A program made the translations under genes and the position numbers. A DNA stretch of 30,544 bases, from IMG/VR virus record IMGVR_UViG_3300047476_000884, positions 1 through 30,544 of that record; one strand, written 5' to 3'. This document shows, piece after piece, positions 14,054-22,733 of this stretch (positions are counted from its first letter, which is position 1; every line of letters starts with the position of its first letter). The stretch comes from a virus. The notes under the pieces were generated by a model. That model saw only the letters and a list, made by a program, of their open reading frames with translations. It was not told where the DNA came from and did not search any database.

Positions 14054-16560
14054 TGGCAGACAAGCAAGCAGTTTACACGGTCCGAGTGGACACGGGAAAC
14101 ACGATAAACGACATCAATTCATTTGATAAGGCTTTAAACAATCTCAATAAGGATGTAGATAAGACGCAAACGAACCTATCCGACAGCAAGGCAAACGATG
14201 ATTTTGCCCAACAGCTTGATGCACTTAACAAAAAGGTAGAGGCGGGCGGCCTTTCCATGCGTCAACTCGGCAAGGTGGTACGCGAATACCAATCTATTGC
14301 CTTGGCCGCAGGGGATAGCTCGCCAATTGGCCAAAGCGCCATTAAGGCAGCGGGTGCTCTTACCGATAGAATGGGTGATGTAAAGAGCCAAACTAAGGCT
14401 TTGAGCTCTGATTTTGTTGGTCTCGACACAGCAGTTCAAGGTGTGCAAACGGGTGTAGCCGTTTTTGAGGGCGTTCAAAGCGCTATTGCCTTAACGGGTG
14501 TGGAAAATGAGAACCTCATGAAAACAATGGTAAAGCTGCAAGCTGTGCAGGGAGTAGCCAACTCAATAAATACCATCGCTGTGGCACTCAACAAAGAGAG
14601 CGTGCTCGGCTTGCAATTACGGACAGCTTGGGAAAGGCTTTACACAATCGCAGTAGGGCAATCAACGGGCGCCATGAAAATACTTCGCATTGCCATGTTG
14701 TCCACAGGCATCGGCGCGCTAGTTGTGGGCGTTGGTTTGTTAATTACAAACTTTGACAAAATTGTCAAGTTCGGGCAAATGGTTTACCAAAAATTTCAAC
14801 AGCTCGCAAATGCAGGCGGTGTTCTTGGCGCCATCTTAAAACCAATCTCAGGCATATTTTGGGGCATCGGTAAGGCGATGGAATATTTCGGAGTTGTGGA
14901 TTCAGCAACTGAAAAGAAAGCCAAGCGTAACGCTCAGGCTCGCAGCGCTCACGCTAAGAAAGAAGCCGACTTGAATATCAAAGAGCTACAACGTCAACAG
15001 GATAAAATCGGCGCGCGTTACGACCATGAAATAAATATGGCCAAAGCGGCAGGAAAAGACACAACAGCGCTCGAGCAAAAGAAACGCACTGAGATGCTTA
15101 AAACAGGTCGGGCCATCCTAGCGGAGCTCAAAGTAAAGCAAGACGCTTACAGAGCAGAACTTGACCTACTGATTAAATTAGGTGATGCCGACAGCAAGCG
15201 CGCAAAGGACTTGAAAAAGCAAATCAGCGAAGGTAATAAAGACATTAAAGACCAGCATAAAGCAAACACTGATAACGCCAATGCTATTGAGGTAACCAAT
15301 GCCGAGGCAGTTAAAAAGGCTAATGATCGTGCAAGTGAGCGTAAAAAGAAACGCGACGAAGAACTTGCGCAAATCAAAGGCTTCTTGGCCGATGCGCAAA
15401 CGCTTACCATGACATCAGAAGAAAAGGAGTTCAAAGCTATTCAAGATAAATACACCGCAGAAATCGCCTTGGCCACTAAGCACCACGGCGCGCAATCCGA
15501 ACAGGTTAAAACGCTGCAAATTGCTCGAATGAATGCCGAGAACGACCTTAATTTAAAATATCAAAATGAAGCCTACGCCAAGCAAAAAGAGGCCGATGAT
15601 AAAAAGCTCAAAGAAACTGAAGAAACGGAAAAAGAACGCCTTGCCTTAGTGGCTCAATACGAGAAATTAATAATGGACGAATACCAATTAGAGCTACGCA
15701 ACTTCGAAGACGCGCAAGCTGAAGAACGAAAGGCACTTGACAAGGCATTAAAGGATAAAATACTAACGGAAGACGAGCACAAAAAAGGCATCGAGGTGCT
15801 TGAGGCGCAGCATGCAAAAAAGGTTGAGGAAATCAATAAGAAAAAGAACGAAGCTATAAAAGCACAAGATAAAAAGACTCTAGAGGAAAAACTCGCGTCG
15901 ATTCAAAACATGCTCGACATCGCGCAAAAAGCGCTCGACCAATTAGGCGCATTAAATGACCTTGTTAAAGTCGCTGAAGAAAACCGATTGAATGACATTA
16001 AGCAAACAGCCGAGCAACAAAACGCTGTACTTGCTCAACAGCAAGAAAATGAGCTATCGCGCCAAGGATTGACTGAGCAACAAAAGCAAGCTATTAATGA
16101 CAAGTACGCACGCCTTAAATACCAAACCGATTTACGCGCATTTCAAGAGGAAGACAAAATTAAGCGCTCGCAGTTCCAACGAGACAAGGCGCTGCGTATT
16201 GCTCAAATCGCAATGGACACAGCAAGCGCAATCGTCAAAGCGGTGGCAACTTCTCCCGCAACATTCGGGCAGCCATTCAGTGGATTTGCGGCGGTATTAG
16301 GAGTAACCCAAGCGGCAGCCGTGGCAGCTCAACAATATCAAGGCGGCTCAATGCCTCAAATGCCGAACTTATCAGGCGGCGTCGGAGCGGGCGCGTCTAG
16401 CTTTAGCGTTGGCACCAATACCCAAACAACAACAACCAACACCCAAACCAATACACAAACCACGCCAATGGTTACGCCTGTGGTTGTGCTCGAGGTCAAT
16501 GACTTTAACGAGGTGGCCAACAAAGTGGCTGTGCAAGAGGCTAAATCAATGTTCGGATAA
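14053..16560 (+). CDS. Tape measure protein
   Basis: 835 residues, long and mostly helical, with a hydrophobic stretch (ILRIAMLSTGIGALVVGVGL, about residues 216-235) and a second weakly hydrophobic region (GVLGAILKPISGIFWGIGKA). Extensive charged coiled coil follows (about 290-700). The tail end is rich in Thr, Asn and Gln before a final VVVLEVNDFNEVANKV segment. These are the usual features of siphophage tape measures, which set tail length and pass through the host membrane. At about 0.15 nm per residue the tail would be about 125 nm (a general rule, not a measurement). Confidence 0.9.
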   Translation: MADKQAVYTVRVDTGNTINDINSFDKALNNLNKDVDKTQTNLSDSKANDDFAQQLDALNKKVEAGGLSMRQLGKVVREYQSIALAAGDSSPIGQSAIKAAGALTDRMGDVKSQTKALSSDFVGLDTAVQGVQTGVAVFEGVQSAIALTGVENENLMKTMVKLQAVQGVANSINTIAVALNKESVLGLQLRTAWERLYTIAVGQSTGAMKILRIAMLSTGIGALVVGVGLLITNFDKIVKFGQMVYQKFQQLANAGGVLGAILKPISGIFWGIGKAMEYFGVVDSATEKKAKRNAQARSAHAKKEADLNIKELQRQQDKIGARYDHEINMAKAAGKDTTALEQKKRTEMLKTGRAILAELKVKQDAYRAELDLLIKLGDADSKRAKDLKKQISEGNKDIKDQHKANTDNANAIEVTNAEAVKKANDRASERKKKRDEELAQIKGFLADAQTLTMTSEEKEFKAIQDKYTAEIALATKHHGAQSEQVKTLQIARMNAENDLNLKYQNEAYAKQKEADDKKLKETEETEKERLALVAQYEKLIMDEYQLELRNFEDAQAEERKALDKALKDKILTEDEHKKGIEVLEAQHAKKVEEINKKKNEAIKAQDKKTLEEKLASIQNMLDIAQKALDQLGALNDLVKVAEENRLNDIKQTAEQQNAVLAQQQENELSRQGLTEQQKQAINDKYARLKYQTDLRAFQEEDKIKRSQFQRDKALRIAQIAMDTASAIVKAVATSPATFGQPFSGFAAVLGVTQAAAVAAQQYQGGSMPQMPNLSGGVGAGASSFSVGTNTQTTTTNTQTNTQTTPMVTPVVVLEVNDFNEVANKVAVQEAKSMFG

Positions 16561-16561
16561 C

Positions 16562-16624
16562 AACAGCAAACTAAAATAAAAACTTTATGCTGTTACAATA
16601 CCTGGATTAAAACAGCATTGTAAC
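16562..16624 (+). promoter_or_regulatory. Competing inverted repeats between tape measure and protease
   Basis: AACAGCA (16562-16568) and AACAGCA (16611-16617) can each pair with TGCTGTT (16588-16594) between them. GTTACAAT (16592-16599) can also pair with ATTGTAAC (16617-16624), overlapping both. These pairings exclude each other, so the RNA could switch shape. No promoter box or T-run is seen; the 94-base gap has no gene. Confidence 0.4.
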
Positions 16625-16654
16625 CGACCTTAACAACAATAAAGCACAATAAGT

Positions 16655-17284
16655 ATGAAAAGAGACCTACCACTTTACGACATAGGCATCGACCTAAACG
16701 ACCCCGAAACAACGGTATCATTCAACAGCCTTGTCAAGTCGCCTGCGCATGAAAAGCAGTTCGAAACGTTCAGCGCAAAACAACACTATCAGTTTAACGA
16801 CGATGAGCAAAGCATTACAGGTGTAATGATAGCAGCCGACACGCCAATTTATCGCTACGATTCAAAGACCAAAGAGGAGTATTACGTGCAATTTGGAAAG
16901 CAAGCGATTAAAGATATTGTCTTTGATTACGCCCGCCGTGGCAATTTCAACAACGTAAACATAGAGCACGACGGCAAGCAGGTTGTTGAGGGTATTTTTA
17001 TGACCATGCTGTACACTATCGACGAGGCAAAGGGTTTCACGGCTCCCGAGAGGTTCAAAGATGAGACCGACGGCACGGTCATTTGCAGCTACAAAATCAC
17101 TGATGCAGATGTTTATCAGCGCGCTAAAGATGGTGAGTTCAAAGGCTTCTCAATTGAGGGCGTTTTTGCCCTATATGACAGCGGTAAAACGTCGGATGGA
17201 TTCAGCAACCATGAAACCGAAATAGATGCGTTTATCAGCAGCTTAGAGCAAATTGTAAAACAGCTTAGCACAATAGGTAAATAG
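16655..17284 (+). CDS. XkdF-like prohead protease
   Basis: 209 residues with the XkdF pattern: SITGVMIAADTPIYRYDS, then VNIEHDGKQVVEG (His105) and DGEFKGFSIEGVFALYDSG (Ser166). XkdF proteins are serine proteases that mature the prohead by removing scaffold. The motifs GFSIEG and the upstream His are the likely catalytic pair by family resemblance. It lies just before the scaffold-like and capsid genes, which is the expected position for a maturation protease. Confidence 0.85.
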   Translation: MKRDLPLYDIGIDLNDPETTVSFNSLVKSPAHEKQFETFSAKQHYQFNDDEQSITGVMIAADTPIYRYDSKTKEEYYVQFGKQAIKDIVFDYARRGNFNNVNIEHDGKQVVEGIFMTMLYTIDEAKGFTAPERFKDETDGTVICSYKITDADVYQRAKDGEFKGFSIEGVFALYDSGKTSDGFSNHETEIDAFISSLEQIVKQLSTIGK

Positions 17285-17291
17285 AAAGTAT

Positions 17292-18113
17292 ATGAAAGAG
17301 AAATTTGAAAAAATCAAAGCATTATTTGCCACCATCACTAAAATGATTGGCAAATTTTTTGAGACCACCCTAGAGGATGGCACATTGCTAAAATGGGAAG
17401 GCGACCTAACGGTTGGCACACCTGTTTTTGTTGTTGATGGCGAGAATGAAGTACCTGCACCCGAGGGAACGCACGTGCTTGTAGAAATGGATAACATGAG
17501 CATTGTATTAGATGCTGACGGCGTTGTCATTGAAATCATTGAAGCGGTTAGCCAAAGCGCAGACGAAAACGCCGAAGGCTCTGAGGTATTCAGCAAAAAA
17601 GCAGTTGAGCATTTCGCGGAGATTTCACAGGTGTCAATGTGGTCCATGAAGGTAGACCAAGAAAGCATCGAGGTCGGCACCAAACTTACCTATTCTTATA
17701 CATACAGCGAAACAACCGATGTTTACACAATATCCGCAGGTGAATACCAAGACGCAAACGGCCGTCGTTTCTTGGTTGACGCTAACGGAGTAGTACAAAT
17801 GTTCCTAGAGGCATCGACAGGGGCACAAGCTCAAAGCTCTGATGAGCAAATGAGCGCGGCCATTGAAGAGCTTAAAGCGACTAACTCAAACCTTTTTGCA
17901 GCCGCCAAGGAATTGCAAAGCGTTGTTGAGTTGATGAGCGCTGAAAACGGAACATTGAAAGAGGAGTTGAGCACTCTTACAACTCGCTTCAATGCACTTG
18001 CAAGCAAGCCATCTGATAAAGGCAGCGAAACGCAACGCATCACACGTGAAGAGAGCAAGTTTACAGCTCAACAAAAAAGGCTACTTGATGCCGCAAAACA
18101 AGAACGTAAATAA
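17292..18113 (+). CDS. Capsid scaffold/decoration-like protein
   Basis: 273 residues. The N-terminal third has a GTLLKWEGDLTVGTPVFVVD and EVPAPEGTHVLVE pattern frequent in Bacteroidota phages next to the major capsid gene. Residues about 180-240 form a coiled coil (IEELKATNSNLFAAAKELQS and following), and the end is basic. A beta-rich module joined to a coiled coil fits a scaffold, possibly with a retained decoration part. It lies between protease and capsid, separated by seven bases upstream and 27 downstream. Confidence 0.65.
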   Translation: MKEKFEKIKALFATITKMIGKFFETTLEDGTLLKWEGDLTVGTPVFVVDGENEVPAPEGTHVLVEMDNMSIVLDADGVVIEIIEAVSQSADENAEGSEVFSKKAVEHFAEISQVSMWSMKVDQESIEVGTKLTYSYTYSETTDVYTISAGEYQDANGRRFLVDANGVVQMFLEASTGAQAQSSDEQMSAAIEELKATNSNLFAAAKELQSVVELMSAENGTLKEELSTLTTRFNALASKPSDKGSETQRITREESKFTAQQKRLLDAAKQERK

Positions 18114-18140
18114 TTTTTAAACCCCAAAAAACAAACAAAA

Positions 18141-19109
18141 ATGGCTTCTTTAAAATCCATCATTAAATCTAAGTTTGATTACGACGTATCAGACTTAACG
18201 GCTTACGTTGACGACCAACAAGCTGAACTCGTTACACGCTCAGTAAGCGAAGCGGTAACATTGAACTACATCCGCACTCAAGAGGGTGTTAAAGGTTCGC
18301 AAGATATTAAATTGCTCAACGACGAAGTAATTTATCAGGCAGCTGACTGCGAAATGACTGACCAAGGCGACACGGTCTTTTCTGATCGCAAAATAACAAC
18401 GGTTGCAATCGGTTTCAAGAAAGGCTTTTGTAACAAAGACCTTGACGGATTCTGGACGCAATTAGCGCTTCGCCCGGGCGCAATGGCTGAGGATAAAGAA
18501 CTTCCTTTCGAGCAAGCAATCACTGACTATTTGATGCGCTTAAATGCGGTTCAATTGGATAAATTGATTTGGCAAGGTAACACCTCAACGGGCACAAGCA
18601 ACCTTCAATGGTTCAACGGCTTCAAAACCATCTTGACCGTTGCAAATGGCTGTGTTGATTTGAACCCTTCTGACATCACTACGATTACCAACTCAAACGC
18701 TTACGACATTTTTTACGGCTGTTACTCTAACATGTCCGACGCTATCATGGAAAGCGACGAGAAAATTGCGTTTACTTCACGTGGTAACTTTGACAAATTG
18801 ATGAAGAACTTAGTTGACCTTAACTTTTTCCATTACTCACCTGCGGCTATCGCTGCAATGAATGAGGTAATTATCCCAGGTACTGACTTGACGGTTGTTA
18901 AAACACCAGGTCTTGCAGGCACAACTGAAATCTTTGTAGGTAAGCGTTCACACTTCGTATTCGGTACTGACTTAGCTACTGATTCTGCATCATACGAATT
19001 GTGGTACTCACAAGATGACGATAAGCTCTACATCCGCTCTAAAATGCGTGGTGGTGTACAGGTTCCGTTTACAAACGAAATCGGCGTCTTCAAATTACAC
19101 ACAGCCTAA
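18141..19109 (+). CDS. Major capsid protein
   Basis: 322 residues. Position after protease and scaffold, a fitting length, and the layout of an N-terminal helical arm (MASLKSIIKSKFDYDVSDL) followed by an alpha/beta body (ITDYLMRLNAVQLDKLIWQG, VKTPGLAGTTEIFVGKRSHF) support an HK97-fold capsid protein. It has an A-rich leader (CAAAAAACAAACAAAA) just before ATG and is followed by a strong hairpin. The codon use looks somewhat more uniform than in its neighbours, as expected for a highly expressed gene. The HK97 fold is inferred, not tested. Confidence 0.8.
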   Translation: MASLKSIIKSKFDYDVSDLTAYVDDQQAELVTRSVSEAVTLNYIRTQEGVKGSQDIKLLNDEVIYQAADCEMTDQGDTVFSDRKITTVAIGFKKGFCNKDLDGFWTQLALRPGAMAEDKELPFEQAITDYLMRLNAVQLDKLIWQGNTSTGTSNLQWFNGFKTILTVANGCVDLNPSDITTITNSNAYDIFYGCYSNMSDAIMESDEKIAFTSRGNFDKLMKNLVDLNFFHYSPAAIAAMNEVIIPGTDLTVVKTPGLAGTTEIFVGKRSHFVFGTDLATDSASYELWYSQDDDKLYIRSKMRGGVQVPFTNEIGVFKLHTA

Positions 19110-19121
19110 TCATTGAAATTC

Positions 19122-19143
19122 AAAGGGGAGGCAACTCCCCTTT
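19122..19143 (+). terminator. Hairpin after the capsid gene
   Basis: AAAGGGGAG (19122-19130) pairs with CTCCCCTTT (19135-19143) around a GCAA tetraloop of the GNRA type. The T-run is short (TTTATTTA). Probably a partial terminator or mRNA-stabilising end that sets the capsid-to-tail-tube ratio. Confidence 0.75.
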
Positions 19144-19170
19144 ATTTACTCACTTAAAAATTAAATAATT

Positions 19171-19692
19171 ATGTCTTGTGGACTTACAGCAGGTTGGAAT
19201 GATAGGATTTGCACCAATGGAAAAGGTGGTATTGAATCCGTTTTGTTTTTCACCAAAGACCAAATAGCAAGCCTTCAAATGGGTACAGGCAACGAGGTTG
19301 GCACCTTGACAATTACAGGCGAAACGTACTTGTATAAGCTCAAACGCGACCTTTCAAGCGCTACTTATCCACCACGTGTTAATGACAACGGCGCGTTGTA
19401 TTATGAAGAAACGCTTACAATCGTCTTGAATAACGACACTAAAGAGTTGCGCGCTGAAATCAACTTGCTTGCTCAAAACGAGCTTGTAGCAGTTGTTAAG
19501 AAACGTAATGGCGCTATCATTATGTTAGGCATGGACCAAGGACTCCAAATGCGTGAAGCATCTGAGGCGGGTACAGGCGTAGCGGTAAGCGACCGAAATG
19601 GCCATACTTTGGTGTTTACCTCTATGGAGGATAATCCAGTGCCAGACGTGTCATCATCAATTTACACTTATCTGCTTAACCTAGCAGCTTAA
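19171..19692 (+). CDS. Major tail (tube) protein
   Basis: 173 residues, beta-rich, with an N-terminal half of alternating strands and loops (GTLTITGETYLYKLKR) and a C-terminal MLGMDQGLQMREASEAGTGV / AVSDRNGHTLVFTSME section that resembles tail-tube proteins of Bacteroidota siphophages. No membrane segment or signal. It follows the capsid gene after a hairpin and precedes a strong terminator, so it is expected to be abundantly expressed. Placement right after the capsid gene, rather than with the other tail genes, is unusual. Confidence 0.7.
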   Translation: MSCGLTAGWNDRICTNGKGGIESVLFFTKDQIASLQMGTGNEVGTLTITGETYLYKLKRDLSSATYPPRVNDNGALYYEETLTIVLNNDTKELRAEINLLAQNELVAVVKKRNGAIIMLGMDQGLQMREASEAGTGVAVSDRNGHTLVFTSMEDNPVPDVSSSIYTYLLNLAA

Positions 19693-19711
19693 TCAATCTG
19701 ATTCACTAATC

Positions 19712-19743
19712 AAAAAGGCAAGGTTCACGCTTTGCCTTTTTTT
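19712..19743 (+). terminator. Intrinsic terminator after the tail tube gene
   Basis: A 12-bp stem pairs 19712-19723 (AAAAAGGCAAGG) with 19730-19741 (CTTTGCCTTTTT, one G-T pair) around a 6-base loop, and runs into a T-rich tract. It closes the head/tail-tube transcript. Confidence 0.85.
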
Positions 19744-19744
19744 A

Positions 19745-19752
19745 TACCTTTG
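19745..19752 (+). promoter_or_regulatory. Promoter -7 box TACCTTTG before a start codon
   Basis: TACCTTTG begins two bases after the terminator T-run. The ATG at 19758 lies five bases after the box, near the expected RNA start, so the transcript would be leaderless or nearly so. No -33 box is clear. It is the same box and arrangement as at 6336. Confidence 0.5.
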
Positions 19753-19757
19753 AAATC

Positions 19758-19967
19758 ATGGCAAAAATTAGAAAGGAGTGCATAGGCATTCAAATCAAAT
19801 CAATAAAGCTAAACAAGTGGTTTACCATTCAAGTTGGTGAAGAATCTCTTTACAAGCAGCTAGGATTTGACGTATTCGAAACAAAGAAAAAACCCGCGAA
19901 AAATGCTGATAGTTTACAAGGGGCAACCCAACCAAATAGTGGTAACAGCGACGGAGCTGGCAACTGA
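19758..19967 (+). CDS. Small protein upstream of portal, 69 aa
   Basis: A basic, beta-like first half (RKECIGIQIKSIKLNKWF) is followed by a low-complexity tail rich in N, S, G and K. It starts five bases after a -7 box and overlaps the next gene by 65 bases in another frame. The folded-looking N-terminus and unordered C-terminus suggest a small structural accessory. No family is recognised. Confidence 0.6.
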   Translation: MAKIRKECIGIQIKSIKLNKWFTIQVGEESLYKQLGFDVFETKKKPAKNADSLQGATQPNSGNSDGAGN

Positions 19968-20262
19968 AATCGACCCGATTTTTGTTTTTGAGTTTACTCA
20001 CCATCAAAGCACCGAGCAAGTCGGACCCGTTGTACTTAGCAACGAAAGCATTTCGCCTGAGCGTTACGATGAGTTTATCATTGATGAGGGCGTAAACGTT
20101 ACCTTTCCTTACACAGGCGACTACACTTATCGGGTCATTGAACAACAGACAAGCACATTATTAGAGGTGGGCAGGCTAATTGTAAAAGCAGCACAGGCAG
20201 CCGATGATATTTATCAAAACGACATAACCAGCACCATATACGATGGAGAGCAAACCAATTAA
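19903..20262 (+). CDS. Putative virion protein, 119 aa
   Basis: I chose the ATG at 19903, since the family-like start LIVYKGQPNQIVVTATELAT begins there; a longer frame from 19867 adds a basic leader already used by the upstream gene in another frame. A beta pattern continues (DPIFVFEFTHHQ, YTYRVIEQQ), resembling an Ig-like or fibre-base domain common near portal genes of Bacteroidota phages. It overlaps the portal start by 20 bases. Confidence 0.6.
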   Translation: MLIVYKGQPNQIVVTATELATEIDPIFVFEFTHHQSTEQVGPVVLSNESISPERYDEFIIDEGVNVTFPYTGDYTYRVIEQQTSTLLEVGRLIVKAAQAADDIYQNDITSTIYDGEQTN

Positions 20263-22231
20263 GAATGTGATTGAAAAGGTCAATTTTGCCAAGCAAATGG
20301 CCAAGCCCACGGAAGAAAAAGACAAGGGCGGCTTTGTGAAATGGGGTAAAAAAAACGACTGGCCTTTTTTCATTAACGAACTTCGCGAGGGCTCGCCTGT
20401 GCATGGTGGTATCATAAAGAATAAGATTCGCTACATTTCAGGCGGTGGCATTGAAATCGTTAGCGGCAACTTGCAGGAGTTTCTTGACAATGCAAACAGC
20501 GACTTTACAATTGAAGAGGTTGCCGATGCAATGACCGAAGATTACGAAGGATTTGGCGGTTTCATTGTCAAAGGCACGTGGGACATGGAAGGCACTAAGG
20601 TTGTGAAATGGGAAGCCTTACCAATTGATAGCTGCCGTTTTTCTGAGAAGATTGATCGTGTTTATTTATCGAATGATTGGAATGCTCAAAATCAAAGCCT
20701 AGAAAAAACAGGTTACCGCGACTATCCGATTTACAACCCTGAAAACAAAAGCGGTTCTTTTTTCTTGTTCTACAAAGACCCCGTAAAGAAGAACAAAAAA
20801 GAGTTAGGCATCTATCCCAAGCCGCCGTATTTCTCAGGCATTTATGCAATCGAAACGGACTACCTACTCAATCGATACAACAATAGCCTTGTACAAAACA
20901 GCTTTTCAAGTGGCACGCTTATCACCATGACCGACGGTGTGCCCGAAACGCAAGAGGAAATCAATAAGGCGGTTGCACAAATCAAAGAGAAAAGCGCGGG
21001 CGTTGATAATGCTGGCGACATTATTGTAACATTTGCAGAAAGCAAAGAGCGCGCGCCATTGGTGCAGAACCTTAACGGCAATGACCTAGACAAGCGCTAC
21101 GACCAAACGGGCAAAACTTGCCTACAAAACATTTTAATTGCTCACGGGGTAGTTAGCCCTACTTTGTTTGGCGTAATGCAGCAGGGCTCGTTTAACGCGG
21201 CTGAATCAGCGCAGTTATTCGAGGTGTTCAAAAAGACATACGTAATGCAGCGCCAAGAGCGTTTAAATTGGATGCTTAACTACATGGCAGAATTGAGCGG
21301 CTACGTCGGTGAATTAAGGTTAGTTGAAATACAGCCAATTGAAGATGCTACAAATGCGGCGGCAGTTGGCCCAACCGTTGTGGTAAATAACCCAAATACA
21401 ACGGAATCAGCGCAAAGCAAAGACGTAGAGCCTGTGGCGCTAAGTGGCGACCAAATAAGCACCCTTATAAGCATTTGCGAAAAGGTAAAAGAATCTAAGA
21501 TGAGCGCCGACAGCGCCGCCGAAATAATCATAGCTTCATTCCCGTCAATTGATGAGGCCACAGCTAAGAAAATGGTCGGTATTGAAACAGCAACGTTCTC
21601 AAGTTGCAAGCATTCGCATACATTCAGCAAAGAAGACCTTGAGGTATTCGGCGAATTTGGCGAATCATTCGCGGATTTCCAAGAGTTTGCACGTTTACCA
21701 ATTGAATGGGATAGCCTAGCGACTGACGTATTTGCCAAACATGATGAGGTTTTCGCTACAATTGGCGAGATTTCAGCCGAAATGAAAGACATTGACAAGC
21801 AAATTTTGAGCTTGTTAAACAATGGAGAGGATTCAAACGCTATTGCCGAGGCTACAAATACCACAATCAAAGACGTTGCCTTATCTATTGCGCGCCTCAA
21901 TGATTGGGGATTGATTAAAAATGGCGAGCTTTCAGCGCTTGCCGAGCGTTTAATTGACTCGGCAGAGGGCGAAATTCCCGAGTTTGAAATACGATACAGC
22001 TATCAGGTGCGCTCAGACGTTCCCGAGGCTAAAAGCGGAAGCCGTGAATTTTGCACGCAGCTCATCGCTTTAAACAAAGCCTACACACGCGACGAAATAA
22101 ACACCATTTCAAGCCGTGTTGACCGCGATGTGTGGAAATATCGCGGCGGTTTCTACACCAACCCTGACACGCAGGTAACTACTCCATGGTGCCGCCACCT
22201 TTGGTTTCAATCAATCGTAACAAAGAAATAA
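20243..22231 (+). CDS. Portal protein with C-terminal head-morphogenesis extension
   Basis: 662 residues. Residues about 1-400 form a portal-like body: KWGKKNDWPFFINELREGSP, then GGIIKNKIRYISGGGIEI, and an ILIAHGVVSPTLFGVMQQGS segment as in Bacteroidota phage portals. A helical linker and a winged-helix-like stretch (ILSLLNNGEDSNAIAEATNT) follow. The end has SREFCTQLIALNKAYTRDEI and TTPWCRHLWFQSI, resembling the C-terminal end of MuF-like head-morphogenesis proteins, including the Cys-Arg-His. So this appears to be a portal fused to a minor-head module. The portal is well supported; the fusion is inferred from motif. Confidence 0.8.
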   Translation: MESKPIKNVIEKVNFAKQMAKPTEEKDKGGFVKWGKKNDWPFFINELREGSPVHGGIIKNKIRYISGGGIEIVSGNLQEFLDNANSDFTIEEVADAMTEDYEGFGGFIVKGTWDMEGTKVVKWEALPIDSCRFSEKIDRVYLSNDWNAQNQSLEKTGYRDYPIYNPENKSGSFFLFYKDPVKKNKKELGIYPKPPYFSGIYAIETDYLLNRYNNSLVQNSFSSGTLITMTDGVPETQEEINKAVAQIKEKSAGVDNAGDIIVTFAESKERAPLVQNLNGNDLDKRYDQTGKTCLQNILIAHGVVSPTLFGVMQQGSFNAAESAQLFEVFKKTYVMQRQERLNWMLNYMAELSGYVGELRLVEIQPIEDATNAAAVGPTVVVNNPNTTESAQSKDVEPVALSGDQISTLISICEKVKESKMSADSAAEIIIASFPSIDEATAKKMVGIETATFSSCKHSHTFSKEDLEVFGEFGESFADFQEFARLPIEWDSLATDVFAKHDEVFATIGEISAEMKDIDKQILSLLNNGEDSNAIAEATNTTIKDVALSIARLNDWGLIKNGELSALAERLIDSAEGEIPEFEIRYSYQVRSDVPEAKSGSREFCTQLIALNKAYTRDEINTISSRVDRDVWKYRGGFYTNPDTQVTTPWCRHLWFQSIVTKK

Positions 22232-22232
22232 G

Positions 22233-22733
22233 ATGAATTTTTTAGTATCAGTCGACGAGGTTAAGCGCCGAGGTATTGTGCATCAAAATGTAGACACAAA
22301 GCTAATCAGCATTGCAATCATGCGAGCGCAAGACATCAACGTGCAACCTGCACTTAATACGTGCCTTTACAAAGAGCTATTGCGCCGTGTTGAGGATAAT
22401 GATTGGAACGCCAACTATCGCGAGCTAATGGATGAGTATGTGTTGCCATGCCTCATTGCATTTGTTGATTATCGCGCGTGTGATTTGGTAACTGATCGTG
22501 TGATGAATCGCGGCACAGGTACTTTGCAGGACGCAAACTTTAACGCCATGTCGGACACGGAGCGCAACCCTTTACGCGACCGCTTACGAAAAGATGCTTA
22601 TTTTTACAAAGAGCGCCTTATCGGCTATTTAAAAGATGACAACGGCGTCAAATTTCCATTGTATACTAACTGCGAATGCAAGGACGAGAACGTAAAGCAA
22701 GAGAAGACGAGCTACCGCACGAATTGGCACTAA
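22233..22733 (+). CDS. Head-tail connector (DUF6712-like)
   Basis: 166 residues, helical. It has LYKELLRRVEDNDWNANYRE followed by LMDEYVLPCLIAFVDYRA and a RLRKDAYFYKERLIGYLKD helix, typical of phage connector proteins next to the portal in Bacteroidota. Connectors form a ring between portal and tail. It begins one base after the portal stop. The last 20 residues are polar and carry an ECK pair. No unusual feature is seen in the main domain. Confidence 0.7.
   Translation: MNFLVSVDEVKRRGIVHQNVDTKLISIAIMRAQDINVQPALNTCLYKELLRRVEDNDWNANYRELMDEYVLPCLIAFVDYRACDLVTDRVMNRGTGTLQDANFNAMSDTERNPLRDRLRKDAYFYKERLIGYLKDDNGVKFPLYTNCECKDENVKQEKTSYRTNWH

Noticed and set aside
16431-16476. Short tandem repeat in DNA (CCAAACA-like)
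   Set aside because: It is the coding sequence of a Thr/Asn/Gln-rich linker in the tape measure and shows no exact repeat unit.
21301-21900. 199-aa open frame on the minus strand under the portal gene
   Set aside because: It is a shadow of a well-supported + strand gene, with a Ser/Leu-rich composition typical of reverse-frame readings. No promoter or partner gene is on the minus strand anywhere in the window.
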